Shown: positions 19,506 to 29,250 of the stretch, in pieces | How the letters are laid out: each line of letters starts with the position of its first letter | Numbering within the stretch: position 1 is the stretch's first letter | From: an uncultured Sunxiuqinia sp. | Lineage (GTDB): Bacteria; Bacteroidota; Bacteroidia; Bacteroidales; Prolixibacteraceae | Reading direction: 5' to 3' | Length of the DNA stretch: 64,000 bases | Assembly: GCF_963678245.1 (NCBI RefSeq) | Contig: NZ_OY782769.1 | Span: 1-64,000 of the forward strand | The notes under the pieces: generated by a model | What the model saw: the letters and a program-made list of their open reading frames with translations, nothing else | Database searches by the model: none | Told to the model about the DNA's origin: nothing | Position numbers and translations under genes: made by a program

Positions 19506-20024
19506 TTAATACTCAACCAAGGTATGTGTTTCGTAATTTGAAAGTAACTTTTTCTTTCCGTTAGCGATAAATTTCAAATCGCAAATAAAGGAAAAATAGA
19601 CTTTCCTCACATTCATTTTTTGCACCAAATTCAGAGCTGCCAAAGCAGTTCCTCCGGTAGCCAAAAGATCGTCGTGAATCAAAACAACATCATCTTCATT
19701 TAAGGCATCGGCATGCATCTCAATCACATCAGAACCATACTCCAGTTCATAGGACTCTTGTATTGTTTCAGCTGGCAATTTTCCCTTTTTACGCACCGGA
19801 ACAAAACCTGCATTCAGCAAATAAGCAACTGCACCACCGACGATAAAACCACGAGATTCCAATGAAACAATTTTAGTAATTCCTTTATTTTTGAAGTTTT
19901 CATGCACTTGATCAACGACGTAATTAAAAGCTTCAGGCTCTTTTAACATTGTCGTAATATCCTTGAAATTAATTCCTTTTTCAGGATAATCAGGAATATC
20001 CCTGATGGTTTCTTTTAAATTCAT
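19506..20024 (-). CDS. apt: Adenine phosphoribosyltransferase
   Basis: A protein of 172 residues. It converts adenine and PRPP to AMP in purine salvage. The N-terminal segment RDIPDYPEKGINFKDIT and the PRPP-binding motif VVLIHDDLLATGGTA are diagnostic; SRGFIVGGAVAYLL forms the substrate pocket. It lies between mnmG and uvrC on the same strand. The ATG at 20024 is 18 bases from a perfect parS palindrome that fills the mnmG-apt gap. Cytosolic. Confidence 0.95.
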   Translation of the reverse strand: MNLKETIRDIPDYPEKGINFKDITTMLKEPEAFNYVVDQVHENFKNKGITKIVSLESRGFIVGGAVAYLLNAGFVPVRKKGKLPAETIQESYELEYGSDVIEMHADALNEDDVVLIHDDLLATGGTALAALNLVQKMNVRKVYFSFICDLKFIANGKKKLLSNYETHTLVEY

Positions 20025-20042
20025 AGGTTAATTCTATCTTTT

Positions 20043-20058
20043 TGTTCCACGTGGAACA
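20043..20058. promoter_or_regulatory. parS chromosome-partition site (perfect palindrome)
   Basis: TGTTCCACGTGGAACA is a perfect 16-bp palindrome and fits the conserved parS pattern TGTTnCACGTGnAACA at every position. It occupies the gap directly after the mnmG stop (20059-20061). ParB binding to such sites near the origin loads SMC and segregates chromosomes. Confidence 0.85.
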
Positions 20059-21939
20059 TTAGCGTCCTAACATGACTAAAAGCACATTGATATCCGACGG
20101 ATTCACCCCGGATATCCGACTGGCCTGCCCAATAGTTTGTGGCTTAATTCGAGTCAATTTTTGGCGTGCCTCTGTTGATATTGTGTGGATACTTTCGTAG
20201 TCAAATTTATCTTCAATATTGATATTTTCGAGCCGTTTGAACTTCTCCGCCATCAACTTTTCCCGTTCAATATAGCCCGAATACTTAATCAAAATTTCAG
20301 CTGATTCCAAGATCTCCTCATATCTATTTTCGGGAATAATCTGGAGCATTTTTTTGAAAGGTACTACCGGATCGATTACATCAAAAATAGAAATTTGAGG
20401 ACGCGAAATTACATCTTTTAGTTTTACACCTTGTCTCAAAGGTGAGGTATTTTTAACCTCTAAAACTTCATTGATAAATTGTGGCTTAATTGAAAAATTA
20501 GAAACAAACTCTATAATCTCATCACGTAATTTGATTTTCTCGTTCAATAAAGCCAACCGCTCTCTCGAAGCCAATCCGAGTTCAAATGCTTTTGGCGTTA
20601 ACCGCACATCTGCATCATCCTGCCGCAATAAGATTCTATATTCGGCTCTCGAAGTAAACATACGATAAGGCTCATCCACTCCCTTTGTTACCAAATCATC
20701 GACTAAAACACCAATGTACGCCTCATTCCTGCCAAGTGTAAATTCGGGCTTACCCTGTGCCTTTAAATGAGCGTTAATCCCAGACATAATTCCTTGCGCT
20801 GCCGCTTCTTCATATCCGGTAGTTCCATTAATCTGGCCACCGAAATACAGATTCTTGATATACTTTGTTTCCAAAGTATGATACAACTGTGTTGGATCAA
20901 AGTAGTCATATTCGATGGCATATCCCGGGCGGTAAATTTTTGCATTTTCAAAACCTTCTATCAAGCGCAACGCTTTATATTGTACCTGCCAGGGTAACGA
21001 CGAGGAAAAGCCATTTAAATAGAACTCATGCGTCGTTTCTCCTTCCGGCTCAAGAAACAATTGATGTTGTTGCTTCGCTGCAAAAGTTACCAATTTTGAT
21101 TCAATACTCGGACAATAACGAGGACCTGTACTTTGAATCGTACCGTCGTACATAGGAGAATCCTCAAATCCTTCTTCCAACGCCTTATGCACTTCAGGAG
21201 ATGTATAAGTAATCCAGCAACTACGTTTCTTCAACTTCGATTTTACTTCAGGAAAATAGGAAAATTTATAATGTCCCTCATCTCCTTCCTGCTCGGTAAG
21301 CTTTGAAAAATCAATAGAGCGTCCATCAATTCGAACTGGTGTTCCGGTTTTCAATCGTCCCGTCTTAAAGCCAGCTTCCCGCAGCTGATCACTAATAAAA
21401 TACGCCGCAGACTCTCCTATCCGACCACCTTCCATCTTCGCTTGGCCAATATGCATCAAACCATTTAAGAAGGTTCCGTTAGTCAAAATCACTGTCTTAG
21501 ATTGAAACTCAACACCAATTTTAGTTTGGACACCTTTTACGACGCCGTCCTCAATTACAAGATGAATGACAGCATCCTGCCACAAATCTAAATTATCAGT
21601 ATTTTCTAATATATTTCTCCAGTATTCGGAAAAACGAAACCGATCGCTTTGTACACGAGGACTCCACATAGCTGGCCCTTTCGACCGATTCAACATTCGA
21701 AACTGGATGGACGACATATCAGCTACAATTCCGGTTTGTCCTCCCAGGGCATCAATTTCACGAACTATTTGGCCTTTGGCAATTCCACCAATTGCTGGAT
21801 TACAAGACATTTGAGCATATTTTCCCATGTCCATGGTTATGAGCAATGTTTTCGATCCCAAATTTGCTGCTGCCGTTGCGGCTTCGCAACCGGCGTGCCC
21901 ACCTCCCACTACTATTACGTCATAAAATGGTAACATCAT
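20059..21939 (-). CDS. mnmG: tRNA uridine 5-carboxymethylaminomethyl modification enzyme MnmG (GidA)
   Basis: About 626 residues. With MnmE it installs the cmnm5 group on wobble uridine of several tRNAs, using FAD, methylene-THF and glycine. The FAD-binding start MLPFYDVIVVGGGHAGCEAA gives the ATG at 21939 or 21936; the upstream TTG frame is not conserved. Further motifs: CNPAIGGIAKGQIVREIDALGG, RLKTGTPVRID, the CPSIE active-site cysteine segment, and LYFGGQINGTTGYEEAA. The C-terminal domain (SGVNPSDINVLLVML) binds MnmE. In many bacteria mnmG lies near oriC, which agrees with the adjoining parS. Confidence 0.95.
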   Translation of the reverse strand: MMLPFYDVIVVGGGHAGCEAATAAANLGSKTLLITMDMGKYAQMSCNPAIGGIAKGQIVREIDALGGQTGIVADMSSIQFRMLNRSKGPAMWSPRVQSDRFRFSEYWRNILENTDNLDLWQDAVIHLVIEDGVVKGVQTKIGVEFQSKTVILTNGTFLNGLMHIGQAKMEGGRIGESAAYFISDQLREAGFKTGRLKTGTPVRIDGRSIDFSKLTEQEGDEGHYKFSYFPEVKSKLKKRSCWITYTSPEVHKALEEGFEDSPMYDGTIQSTGPRYCPSIESKLVTFAAKQQHQLFLEPEGETTHEFYLNGFSSSLPWQVQYKALRLIEGFENAKIYRPGYAIEYDYFDPTQLYHTLETKYIKNLYFGGQINGTTGYEEAAAQGIMSGINAHLKAQGKPEFTLGRNEAYIGVLVDDLVTKGVDEPYRMFTSRAEYRILLRQDDADVRLTPKAFELGLASRERLALLNEKIKLRDEIIEFVSNFSIKPQFINEVLEVKNTSPLRQGVKLKDVISRPQISIFDVIDPVVPFKKMLQIIPENRYEEILESAEILIKYSGYIEREKLMAEKFKRLENINIEDKFDYESIHTISTEARQKLTRIKPQTIGQASRISGVNPSDINVLLVMLGR

Positions 21940-21990
21940 AAAAAAAAAATTAGACGGCAAAATTAATAGAAAAGCTTGAATATGAAAAGA

Positions 21991-22404
21991 CTAAAACTTC
22001 TGAAGATAATAATCCTCTTTACCAGTCATTACCTCTTTTTGCGTTGAATCTTTGTCTTTGTATCCAAGTAAGTGTAAAACACCGTGAATGATGATTCTGT
22101 TTAGCTCATTTTCAAAGCTGACCTTAAAAACATCGGCGTTCTCTTTAACGCGATCAATACTGATAAAAATATCGCCGGATATCAAATTCCCTTCCACGTA
22201 ATCGAAGGTTATGATATCGGTATAATAATCGTGATCCAGATACTGCCGATTAATGTCCAATAAATAGTCATCACTACAAAAAATAAAGCTGATTTCTCCG
22301 CTTTGTTTTCCTTCATTTAAAATGGTATTTCTAATCCAATCCTCGGATTTTGGTAAGTTTAGTTGAAACTCTTCAACATCCTCAAAGTAAAAGTTGATGC
22401 TCAC
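21991..22404 (-). CDS. ybeY: Endoribonuclease YbeY
   Basis: A protein of 137 residues of the UPF0054 family: a metal-dependent RNase for 16S rRNA 3'-end maturation and ribosome quality control. The motif is HGVLHLLGYKDK. Two of the three usual zinc histidines (HxxxH) are present. The third ligand position, normally in GYDH, reads GYKD, as I recall for other Bacteroidota. The gene overlaps the upstream HATPase gene by 23 bases, so it is translationally coupled in the DUF4175-HATPase-ybeY run, and lies just upstream of mnmG. Confidence 0.92.
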   Translation of the reverse strand: MSINFYFEDVEEFQLNLPKSEDWIRNTILNEGKQSGEISFIFCSDDYLLDINRQYLDHDYYTDIITFDYVEGNLISGDIFISIDRVKENADVFKVSFENELNRIIIHGVLHLLGYKDKDSTQKEVMTGKEDYYLQKF

Positions 22405-22801
22405 TGCTCAGTTTAAATTTAATTTTCACTAACGATCCTTTATTCTCGAATCTAACTTCGTCGGCTAAATTACGAATAATGAAGATTCCCCGTCCCCGTT
22501 CATTTTTTAAATTTTTCACTTCTGTCGGATCCTGAATACTATCTACGTCAAACCCATCCCCTTGGTCTTCTATTTCAATCTTCAATTCCTTTTGACAACA
22601 CTCTAACCTAATATCAACTTTTTTAGTAATATCGTGCTGGTTTCCGTGAGTAATGGCATTATTCACTGATTCACAAACACTCAAAACAATTGAACCATAT
22701 TGTATATCAGACAGACCTGCTTCTTTAATGAAAGTTTGGAGAAAAATCTCCACATCATACAAATAGGTTAAATGAGATGGTATACTATGCGCTCGCTTCA
22801 A
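22382..22801 (-). CDS. RsbW-like ATP-binding (HATPase) protein
   Basis: A protein of 139 residues with the HATPase_c_2 fold of anti-sigma/serine kinases: N box SVCESVNNAITHGN, G1 EDQGDGFD, and the lid GRGIFIIRNLADEV. There is no kinase dimerisation domain. Proteins like this act as anti-sigma factors or switch kinases, usually with an STAS partner. No STAS or sigma gene is next to it, so its target is unknown. The TTG start overlaps the stop of the DUF4175 gene (TTGA), and its end overlaps ybeY, so it is translated as part of that operon. Confidence 0.8.
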   Translation of the reverse strand: MKRAHSIPSHLTYLYDVEIFLQTFIKEAGLSDIQYGSIVLSVCESVNNAITHGNQHDITKKVDIRLECCQKELKIEIEDQGDGFDVDSIQDPTEVKNLKNERGRGIFIIRNLADEVRFENKGSLVKIKFKLSSEHQLLL

Positions 22802-25800
22802 TTTTCCTCGATTAGTTTGTTTAGATAGTCCTTATACTTTTTGTCGTAAAAAATCCGCAACTGGAAATTATTACGCTGAATATCATCAATAAATTCCTTA
22901 TCCTGCTTTTTATACTCAAAAAATTCAATTGGGTTACTATAAAAACTCTCATCAATCGTCTTCGACTCCCGCTCATCATCTACATTTCTCTCCATTTCAG
23001 CGTTTTCAGCTTTCAGCAACTTATTTAAAATCATATTCTGCCTGTTGATCATCGAAGTCGTTATATTCTTATTCGCCAAATCAATATTATTCATCTCCAA
23101 TAACTGGTTAATTTGCTTTAATTGTTCTTTGGCTGCGCTCCCTACATCAGAGTTCATCATCAAATCACGAATCATTTGCTGCATCATCTCCTGCTGAGCT
23201 AAGGTTTGTCCAATTTCCTTGCTCATATTTCCCGACTGACCACTTTTCATTTGCTCAATCATTTGCTGCAATTGCTGTTTCAAGTTTTGTTGCGATTGCT
23301 TGAGCATATTTAAATTTTCACCTTTTCCGGAACCTGGTTTATCACACTGTTGATCTCCGGGCATTGAATTAGCCATTTGCTTTTGAAGGTTTTCAAGTGC
23401 CTCGTTTAAAAACAACGCCATGTTGTTAGCTGCTGTAATTGCCATTTGCTGATTTCGGAGAGCGGTGCTCAACCGACTTTCTTCGAGCTCGTCTACAGCC
23501 TTACTCATAGCCAGTTCCAGGCTCACCAATTCCTTGCTTACAACACTACTTATTTCAGGTGTTCGCGCAGCTAATGCATACAAAGAATCTTTAACCACCT
23601 TGCTCTGACCAATCAACCGATCTTGTAATATTCTTACCGTTGAGAGACGCGGATCGCTTTCATCAATCACACGAATTTCGTCATGTAATTGCTCCTGATG
23701 TAAAGATAAATAGATCAGGTTATCGAGAATTTGTTGAAGATCGCGTATATTTTCCATACTTTGTTTCTGCTGATTCGCGGCCAACATCTGGTTGAGCATA
23801 AAGGAAGCGCTCTCAAAACTTCGTGAATTATTTTCTATTTCCTCCACAGCCTTGCTTTTTCGCTTGCGATCCAAATCCTCTCCTATTTCATCATAGTTCG
23901 TATTAATATTGTCAAACTCTCGATCCATCGGATGTAAATTCATAGGCTTATCCAATGTTTCATTCAGCTCAAGTGCCTTATCTAAATCTTCACTAATCAT
24001 TTCCAACTTTTCTTGGTTATCATTCTCTTTCGACAGGGTCTCTTCAAAATTCCTTTGTTCGTCCAACTGCTGAGCATTTTCCTTTTCCTTTTGCCCCAGC
24101 TCTGTTAGTGTTTCTATTACATCTTCAACTTTTTGCTCAATCTTCATGCGTTTCAGCATCTGCAAGTTTCTTTCCAACTGCTTCGAAAGATCATCCATCG
24201 ACATCTCTGATTTGTTAGAAAGCTCATCAAACTTCGATTGGTCAAACTCCTCAGCTAACTTATTAAATTCTTCAAATAGTTCTTTTAGCTCATCGTTGAA
24301 AACATCTTCCAGTAATTCTTCAATTTGCTTTTGTTTTTCAACCATTTCAGCTTTCTCGTCTGAGAATGAATTTTTCATATTATTCATCTCCTTATTTTTT
24401 TGCTGAACCTGATTCAATACATCCTCCAATCGATTTTTCTTATTTAAAATCTCAGATACCAATTGCTGCTTTTCCCAATTGGAAGATTTCTCGCTCAGGC
24501 TTTTAAACTTCAACTCCTGAATTGACTGCTGAATTTCATTACTCAACTTAAAGCTCTCTTCCATTAGGCTTTCCAAGTTCTCAAAATTTTGATCATCCAT
24601 CTTGTCCAATTCATTCTCAGAAGGGAAAACAAATTGAAAGATTTCAGAACTGGTTTCTTTGTAGCTATGGAAGTAGTCATTATCCGAAACCGAAAAATAA
24701 TAATCCACGCGATCAGCTAGCTGTGCTAAATCGCTAAAATCGTACGTATAATAAAAATCTTGTTTACTTAAATTTTTTACAATCGGTAACTCAATGATGC
24801 TGTCATTTTCATGAATAACCAGATGATAATTTAACGTATGGAAGCCATAATCATCGCCTATGTTTCCTTTAAAATAGAAACGGGTAAAATCAGTTGAATC
24901 CCGCAATTGAACAACTTTAATTTCGGGATATAAATCGGGGATTACCTCTATTGAGAAGCTCAGCAAATCCTGATAATTAAAATACTCGTTTTTAAGCGAT
25001 ATCGAGTAATTTGCCTTATTTATAACCTGATATTCAAACTCATAATTATCACCTACCAACTGAGTTTTATGAGATTCACCATTCACCGTAAAAAATAAGG
25101 AGTCAGTGTCTGCAGTATTAAACTTCCAAGTTATAGTTGAACCATAAGGCACCTCCAGATCTCCCAGCATACTTTCTTCAGTAATTTCATATCCGGTATA
25201 TTCCGGAGGCTTAATCTGAACCTTATAATTTGAAATTAAAGGAGCAGGCAACACTTCTATAGAATAGTCGCCAGACCGAAAATTTAAATCCGTAAAATAA
25301 ATTGGAAAACTATTATTGACATGTTCAAACTCATAAGAAAATACTTGTTCATTCTTACTCATCATAAAATTAGAACCTGCTATATTTACGTACATCACTT
25401 CAGGCAACTTCCTCCCTTTACACTTCACCTTAATGGTTAACCGATCTCCCTTTTTAACCTGAAGACTATCGTTAAGTAATTCAAAATCAAAAGGTGATGG
25501 CTTTACAAACTCTCGATTATAGGCAATTAAACGCTCTGAGCTTTCAATATATAATCCTGGAAATACATTTGCCAATAAAAAAGCGATTATGAGCGCTGTA
25601 ACAAACACCGCAATAATTTTTCTTAGTCCTTTATAAGAAACAGCATCAGAAAAACGGACTGAATTAATTTTACCTATTTTTTCATCAATACTTGCCCAAA
25701 CCAATTTTTGATCCGTCTCCTCTCCTATTTCTTCCAGCTCAATAATATTTAATAGACGGTCTTTTATTTCGGGAAAATACTGTGAAATATAAACTGAAGC

Positions 25801-26079
25801 TTGCTTGTGACTAATTCCTTTTAATAGGCCAATCAACCGAAATAAGGGGATGACAAAAAATAAAACGGCGACTCCCACCAACAACAAACAAGTAAAAAAG
25901 AAGATGAATGTGCGTACTGATGCCGACAGATAGCTAAAATACTCCAACAGTGAAATAACATTATAATAACTGATTATCAATACTATAAAGTAAATAAATC
26001 CTTTTAAAAATTGATAAAAGTTATACTTTCTGATGTAAGAATTGAGCTTATCAACAAGCTGTTTGTAGCTTTCGGTCAT
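22798..26079 (-). CDS. DUF4175 family large membrane protein
   Basis: A protein of 1093 residues. Two membrane helices lie near residues 25-47 and 55-80, and a third near 150-172. They are followed by a large beta-rich extracytoplasmic region with Ig-like segments (about 180-480, e.g. VQIKPPEYTGYEI). The C-terminal half is a very long Glu/Gln/Lys-rich coiled coil (about 485-1050). This architecture matches the DUF4175 family of Bacteroidota, whose function is not established; an envelope-spanning or mechanical role is only inference. It is the first gene of a leftward operon with the HATPase gene and ybeY, and starts at the edge of the 500-bp AT-rich block. Confidence 0.85.
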   Translation of the reverse strand: MTESYKQLVDKLNSYIRKYNFYQFLKGFIYFIVLIISYYNVISLLEYFSYLSASVRTFIFFFTCLLLVGVAVLFFVIPLFRLIGLLKGISHKQASVYISQYFPEIKDRLLNIIELEEIGEETDQKLVWASIDEKIGKINSVRFSDAVSYKGLRKIIAVFVTALIIAFLLANVFPGLYIESSERLIAYNREFVKPSPFDFELLNDSLQVKKGDRLTIKVKCKGRKLPEVMYVNIAGSNFMMSKNEQVFSYEFEHVNNSFPIYFTDLNFRSGDYSIEVLPAPLISNYKVQIKPPEYTGYEITEESMLGDLEVPYGSTITWKFNTADTDSLFFTVNGESHKTQLVGDNYEFEYQVINKANYSISLKNEYFNYQDLLSFSIEVIPDLYPEIKVVQLRDSTDFTRFYFKGNIGDDYGFHTLNYHLVIHENDSIIELPIVKNLSKQDFYYTYDFSDLAQLADRVDYYFSVSDNDYFHSYKETSSEIFQFVFPSENELDKMDDQNFENLESLMEESFKLSNEIQQSIQELKFKSLSEKSSNWEKQQLVSEILNKKNRLEDVLNQVQQKNKEMNNMKNSFSDEKAEMVEKQKQIEELLEDVFNDELKELFEEFNKLAEEFDQSKFDELSNKSEMSMDDLSKQLERNLQMLKRMKIEQKVEDVIETLTELGQKEKENAQQLDEQRNFEETLSKENDNQEKLEMISEDLDKALELNETLDKPMNLHPMDREFDNINTNYDEIGEDLDRKRKSKAVEEIENNSRSFESASFMLNQMLAANQQKQSMENIRDLQQILDNLIYLSLHQEQLHDEIRVIDESDPRLSTVRILQDRLIGQSKVVKDSLYALAARTPEISSVVSKELVSLELAMSKAVDELEESRLSTALRNQQMAITAANNMALFLNEALENLQKQMANSMPGDQQCDKPGSGKGENLNMLKQSQQNLKQQLQQMIEQMKSGQSGNMSKEIGQTLAQQEMMQQMIRDLMMNSDVGSAAKEQLKQINQLLEMNNIDLANKNITTSMINRQNMILNKLLKAENAEMERNVDDERESKTIDESFYSNPIEFFEYKKQDKEFIDDIQRNNFQLRIFYDKKYKDYLNKLIEEN

Positions 26080-26589
26080 AAATATTAAAGCGTTAATCTT
26101 AAGTCTATTAATTTTACCAAAGATTGTTAATTACTTTCCAGTTCTTGTTAATTGATAACAAACAAAAAAGCAAATTTATATTTTTAAATCAGGAAGCTAA
26201 TTTCGCTTATCATTTTTTACTTCCCATACAAGATTTCTTTTTGAGATTCGATACTCAAATTATAAACAAGTTTAAGTCCACGTTAACCGAATAAGAATTC
26301 AATATAAACTGCTATTAACAATTGTTAATTAAATCTATATAAACTTGACTATCAAAGTTAATTTATGTGTGAAAATGGTGAATAACTCAACAACAACAAT
26401 CACTTTCAATATAAAACAAGCATTCGCATTAAAAATTATACATGTAATCAACAGCCTATTATTATAACCATCTTCTTTTTAAACTTTAAATATTTAATAT
26501 TAATAGAAGGGTTAAGCAATTCTTCAGAAAAATGGGTTTCCTTTTGTCTAAATTAAGGATTAACTTTACAGAGCTTAAATTAATTTTTG
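26080..26589. other. AT-rich gene-free block, candidate oriC region
   Basis: About 510 bases without a gene, visibly AT-rich and lying between divergent genes. It has three copies of TTGTTAATT (26124-26132, 26145-26153, 26322-26330); the first two are 21 bases apart. The third is part of the perfect palindrome TTAACAATTGTTAA (26315-26328). One weak DnaA-box-like site is present: the reverse complement of GGTGAATAA near 26384, TTATTCACC. No good DnaA-box cluster was found. Left of it seven successive genes run leftward; right of it most run rightward. A plain double promoter region is the alternative. Confidence 0.4.
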
Positions 26590-26979
26590 ATGGAGGAGAA
26601 ACTTTCAATATTGCTTGTAGAGGATAATGTGCTTAATCAAAGGATAGTAACTTTTAGTTTGAAGAAATACAAGCACGATGTTACGATCGCGAATAATGGA
26701 TTGGAAGCTATTGATAAATTCAAAGAAGCTAAGTACGACGTTATTTTGATGGACATTATGATGCCAGTAATGGATGGATTAGAAGCCACGGTTAAAATAA
26801 GGGGACTGGAAAAAGAGATGAAGGTAGATTCGCGAACACCTATTATTGCGCTGACTGCGAATACCATGGACAATGATCGTGAAAAATGTATTTCCTATGG
26901 TATGGATGATTTTATGGCAAAGCCGTTTGACATTGAAAAACTAAATCAAATTTTTCAAGAACTCGAAATTGTAAAATAA
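26590..26979 (+). CDS. Single-domain response regulator
   Basis: A protein of 129 residues (ATG 26590) made only of a receiver (REC) domain. The acidic pocket is Glu11-Asp12, the phosphorylation site is Asp55 in LMDIMMP, the switch threonine lies in IIALTAN, and the lysine in FMAKPF. There is no output domain. The sequence resembles receivers of hybrid kinases, so it probably relays phosphate (Spo0F/CheY type). No kinase is next to it. It is the first rightward gene after the AT-rich block and 63 bases ahead of ruvB, which has its own promoter box. Confidence 0.88.
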   Translation: MEEKLSILLVEDNVLNQRIVTFSLKKYKHDVTIANNGLEAIDKFKEAKYDVILMDIMMPVMDGLEATVKIRGLEKEMKVDSRTPIIALTANTMDNDREKCISYGMDDFMAKPFDIEKLNQIFQELEIVK

Positions 26980-27011
26980 GCTTGATCTTCCTACTCTTCA
27001 TGAAATAAAGC

Positions 27012-27019
27012 TATATTTG
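27012..27019 (+). promoter_or_regulatory. Bacteroidota -7 box TATATTTG for ruvB
   Basis: Matches TAnnTTTG and lies 23 bases before the ATG at 27043. No TTG at standard -33 spacing. Confidence 0.45.
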
Positions 27020-27042
27020 TTCGTTTAGAAAATCATAGTTTT

Positions 27043-28071
27043 ATGTCCGATCCCATTGATCTTCACGACGAATCTTTTCCAGAGAAAGATTTTGATTTGG
27101 ATAAGCGTTTGCGTCCATTGACTTTTGATGATTTTAAAGGTCAAAAGAAAATTGTAGAAAATCTGAAGGTTTTTGTGCAAGCCGCAAAGATGCGTGGTGA
27201 AGCATTGGATCATGTTTTACTACACGGACCACCTGGATTAGGAAAAACGACTTTATCGAATATTATTTCCAATGAGTTAGGAGTCGGTTTAAAGCTAACT
27301 TCGGGACCAGTTTTAGATAAACCAGGCGATTTGGCCGGGCTTTTAACTAATTTGGAGGAGAGCGATGTTCTATTTATCGATGAGATACACCGTTTAAGCC
27401 CCATCGTTGAAGAATATTTATATTCGGCTATGGAGGACTACAAAATTGACATACTCATTGATAAAGGCCCTAGTGCCCGCTCAATTCAATTAGAGCTAAA
27501 CCCATTTACACTTATTGGAGCTACTACCCGATCAGGATTATTGACAAGTCCACTACGAGCACGCTTTGGAATTAACGCGCATTTTGAATATTACGATTTG
27601 AGTATTTTAACTGGTATTGTAAAACGTTCGGCCAAAATATTGAATGTAGAAATCGATGAAAAAGCAGCGCTCGAAATTGCAGGCAGAAGTCGTGGTACTC
27701 CTCGTATTGTCAATGCTTTACTTCGTCGTGTTCGAGATTTTGCTCAGGTGAAAGGCAATGGTAAAATTGATTTGGAGATCACCCGTTTTTCGCTCGAAGC
27801 GTTAAACATTGATAAACATGGATTGGATGAAATGGATAATAGAATTTTGACAACCATTATCGATAAATTTAAAGGTGGACCGGTTGGTATTTCTACAATA
27901 TCGACAGCTGTGGGCGAAGATTCGGGAACGATTGAGGAGGTTTACGAACCTTTTTTAATTAAGGAAGGCTTTATCAAACGAACACCTCGTGGACGTGAAG
28001 TAACCGAACGTGCCTACAAGCATTTAGGAAAAATCAATTACGGAAATAGCGATTCACCTAGTCTTTTTTAA
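27043..28071 (+). CDS. ruvB: Holliday junction branch-migration helicase RuvB
   Basis: A protein of 342 residues. It is the hexameric AAA+ motor that with RuvA drives branch migration in recombinational repair. Motifs: the N-terminal [15 protein letters not shown], Walker [10 protein letters not shown], Walker B FIDEIHRL, sensor 1 IGATTRSG, and the winged-helix C-terminus with FIKRTPRGR. Complete. Its last 14 bases overlap the convergent lipoprotein gene on the other strand. ruvA and ruvC are not in the window. Confidence 0.96.
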   Translation: MSDPIDLHDESFPEKDFDLDKRLRPLTFDDFKGQKKIVENLKVFVQAAKMRGEALDHVLLHGPPGLGKTTLSNIISNELGVGLKLTSGPVLDKPGDLAGLLTNLEESDVLFIDEIHRLSPIVEEYLYSAMEDYKIDILIDKGPSARSIQLELNPFTLIGATTRSGLLTSPLRARFGINAHFEYYDLSILTGIVKRSAKILNVEIDEKAALEIAGRSRGTPRIVNALLRRVRDFAQVKGNGKIDLEITRFSLEALNIDKHGLDEMDNRILTTIIDKFKGGPVGISTISTAVGEDSGTIEEVYEPFLIKEGFIKRTPRGREVTERAYKHLGKINYGNSDSPSLF

Positions 28072-29125
28072 CAAGTTTGACTTCGAAAAGCTTTGGCCAA
28101 AGTTTGCCGGTAATATACATTTTTCCATTATCAGGATGAATGGCTATGCCGTTTAATACATCAACATCTGAATTAACGAGGATTGATAATAAACCTTCAA
28201 AATTAATATTAGCCAGTACTTTACCAGTTTTAGGATCGATTTTTACCGCTTTGTTAGTTGTCCAAATATTGGCGTAAAGCTCTCCGTTGTGAAACTCCAA
28301 TTCATTTAAATATTTCACAGGTCCTTTATTATCGAAAACCTGAATCTTTTTTACAACTTCAAAAGTTTCCGGATCCATAAAATGAAGAAATTCCGAACCA
28401 TCTGTTTTAATCAAGTAGGTATTGTCGTGAGTTAATCCCCAACCTTCCGAAGTGTTATAAATAAAGGAATCAACGCGCGCAAACGAATTTAAATCGTAAA
28501 CGAATCCCTTTTGAGCTTTATAAGTGAGCTGGTAAATTTTATCATTAAAAATGGTAATTCCTTCACCGAAGTATTGATCTTCCATGTGAAATGATTTTAA
28601 CACATTTCCGGTGTTTAAATCAAATTGAAAAATACCTGATTTTCCATTTTCACCTGTACTCTCGTAAAATTTATTGTCATGAATTTCGAGTCCCTGCGTA
28701 AAATGTTCTGTGCTATGAGGATAGGTTTTTACTACTTCGTAACCGTAATTTTCAGGAACAATATCGGAAACCACTTCAAAGGTTTTAAAGGTAACACCTT
28801 CTACTCCATCGGTTTTGGTAGCCAATACTTTGATGTTATGTTTTCCCAGCTCATTGAGCTCAGTAATTGAATATGAAAAATCCAATTGTTTGCTGGTTTT
28901 AATCATTTCATTATCAATATAAAGCTTTGAATCTTTCAGCTCGCCATCTTTGTTTTTAATACTGATTGAAATGGTAATAGAGTCACCATAAACATGCTTA
29001 TTGGCTCTGGGGTGAATGGTAATTTTAGCTACTGGTTTCCGTGACCTTTTTGGTGTATTGGAGCATGAAATACAACCAATAAAAAGTGTCGTTATTAGTG
29101 TTAAAAGAAAAAATTTCAACTTCAT
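28058..29125 (-). CDS. Glutaminyl-peptide cyclotransferase family lipoprotein
   Basis: A protein of 355 residues. Its signal peptide ends in the lipobox LFIGC (Cys18), so it is a lipoprotein. An Ig-like segment (about 30-120) precedes a five-bladed beta-propeller-like domain typical of Glu_cyclase_2 (plant-type glutamine cyclotransferase): [50 protein letters not shown] and [10 protein letters not shown]. The family converts N-terminal Gln to pyroglutamate. The substrate here is unknown. It converges with ruvB with a 14-base overlap of the 3' ends. Confidence 0.85.
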   Translation of the reverse strand: MKLKFFLLTLITTLFIGCISCSNTPKRSRKPVAKITIHPRANKHVYGDSITISISIKNKDGELKDSKLYIDNEMIKTSKQLDFSYSITELNELGKHNIKVLATKTDGVEGVTFKTFEVVSDIVPENYGYEVVKTYPHSTEHFTQGLEIHDNKFYESTGENGKSGIFQFDLNTGNVLKSFHMEDQYFGEGITIFNDKIYQLTYKAQKGFVYDLNSFARVDSFIYNTSEGWGLTHDNTYLIKTDGSEFLHFMDPETFEVVKKIQVFDNKGPVKYLNELEFHNGELYANIWTTNKAVKIDPKTGKVLANINFEGLLSILVNSDVDVLNGIAIHPDNGKMYITGKLWPKLFEVKLVKKD

Positions 29126-29226
29126 TTTATACGAGCTTTATTTTGAGTTTTTAAAAATACATAAAGTTTGAAAGAACTCAGATCAAACAAAATCTTTTTG
29201 AATGAAAAAAAACATTTATGAATCTC

Positions 29227-29234
29227 TATCTTTG
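29227..29234 (+). promoter_or_regulatory. Bacteroidota -7 box TATCTTTG for the flippase gene
   Basis: Matches TAnnTTTG. Transcription would begin near 29241, about 10 bases before the TTG start codon at 29251, supporting that unusual start. Confidence 0.5.
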
Positions 29235-29250
29235 AAAAAATTTCAAAGAT

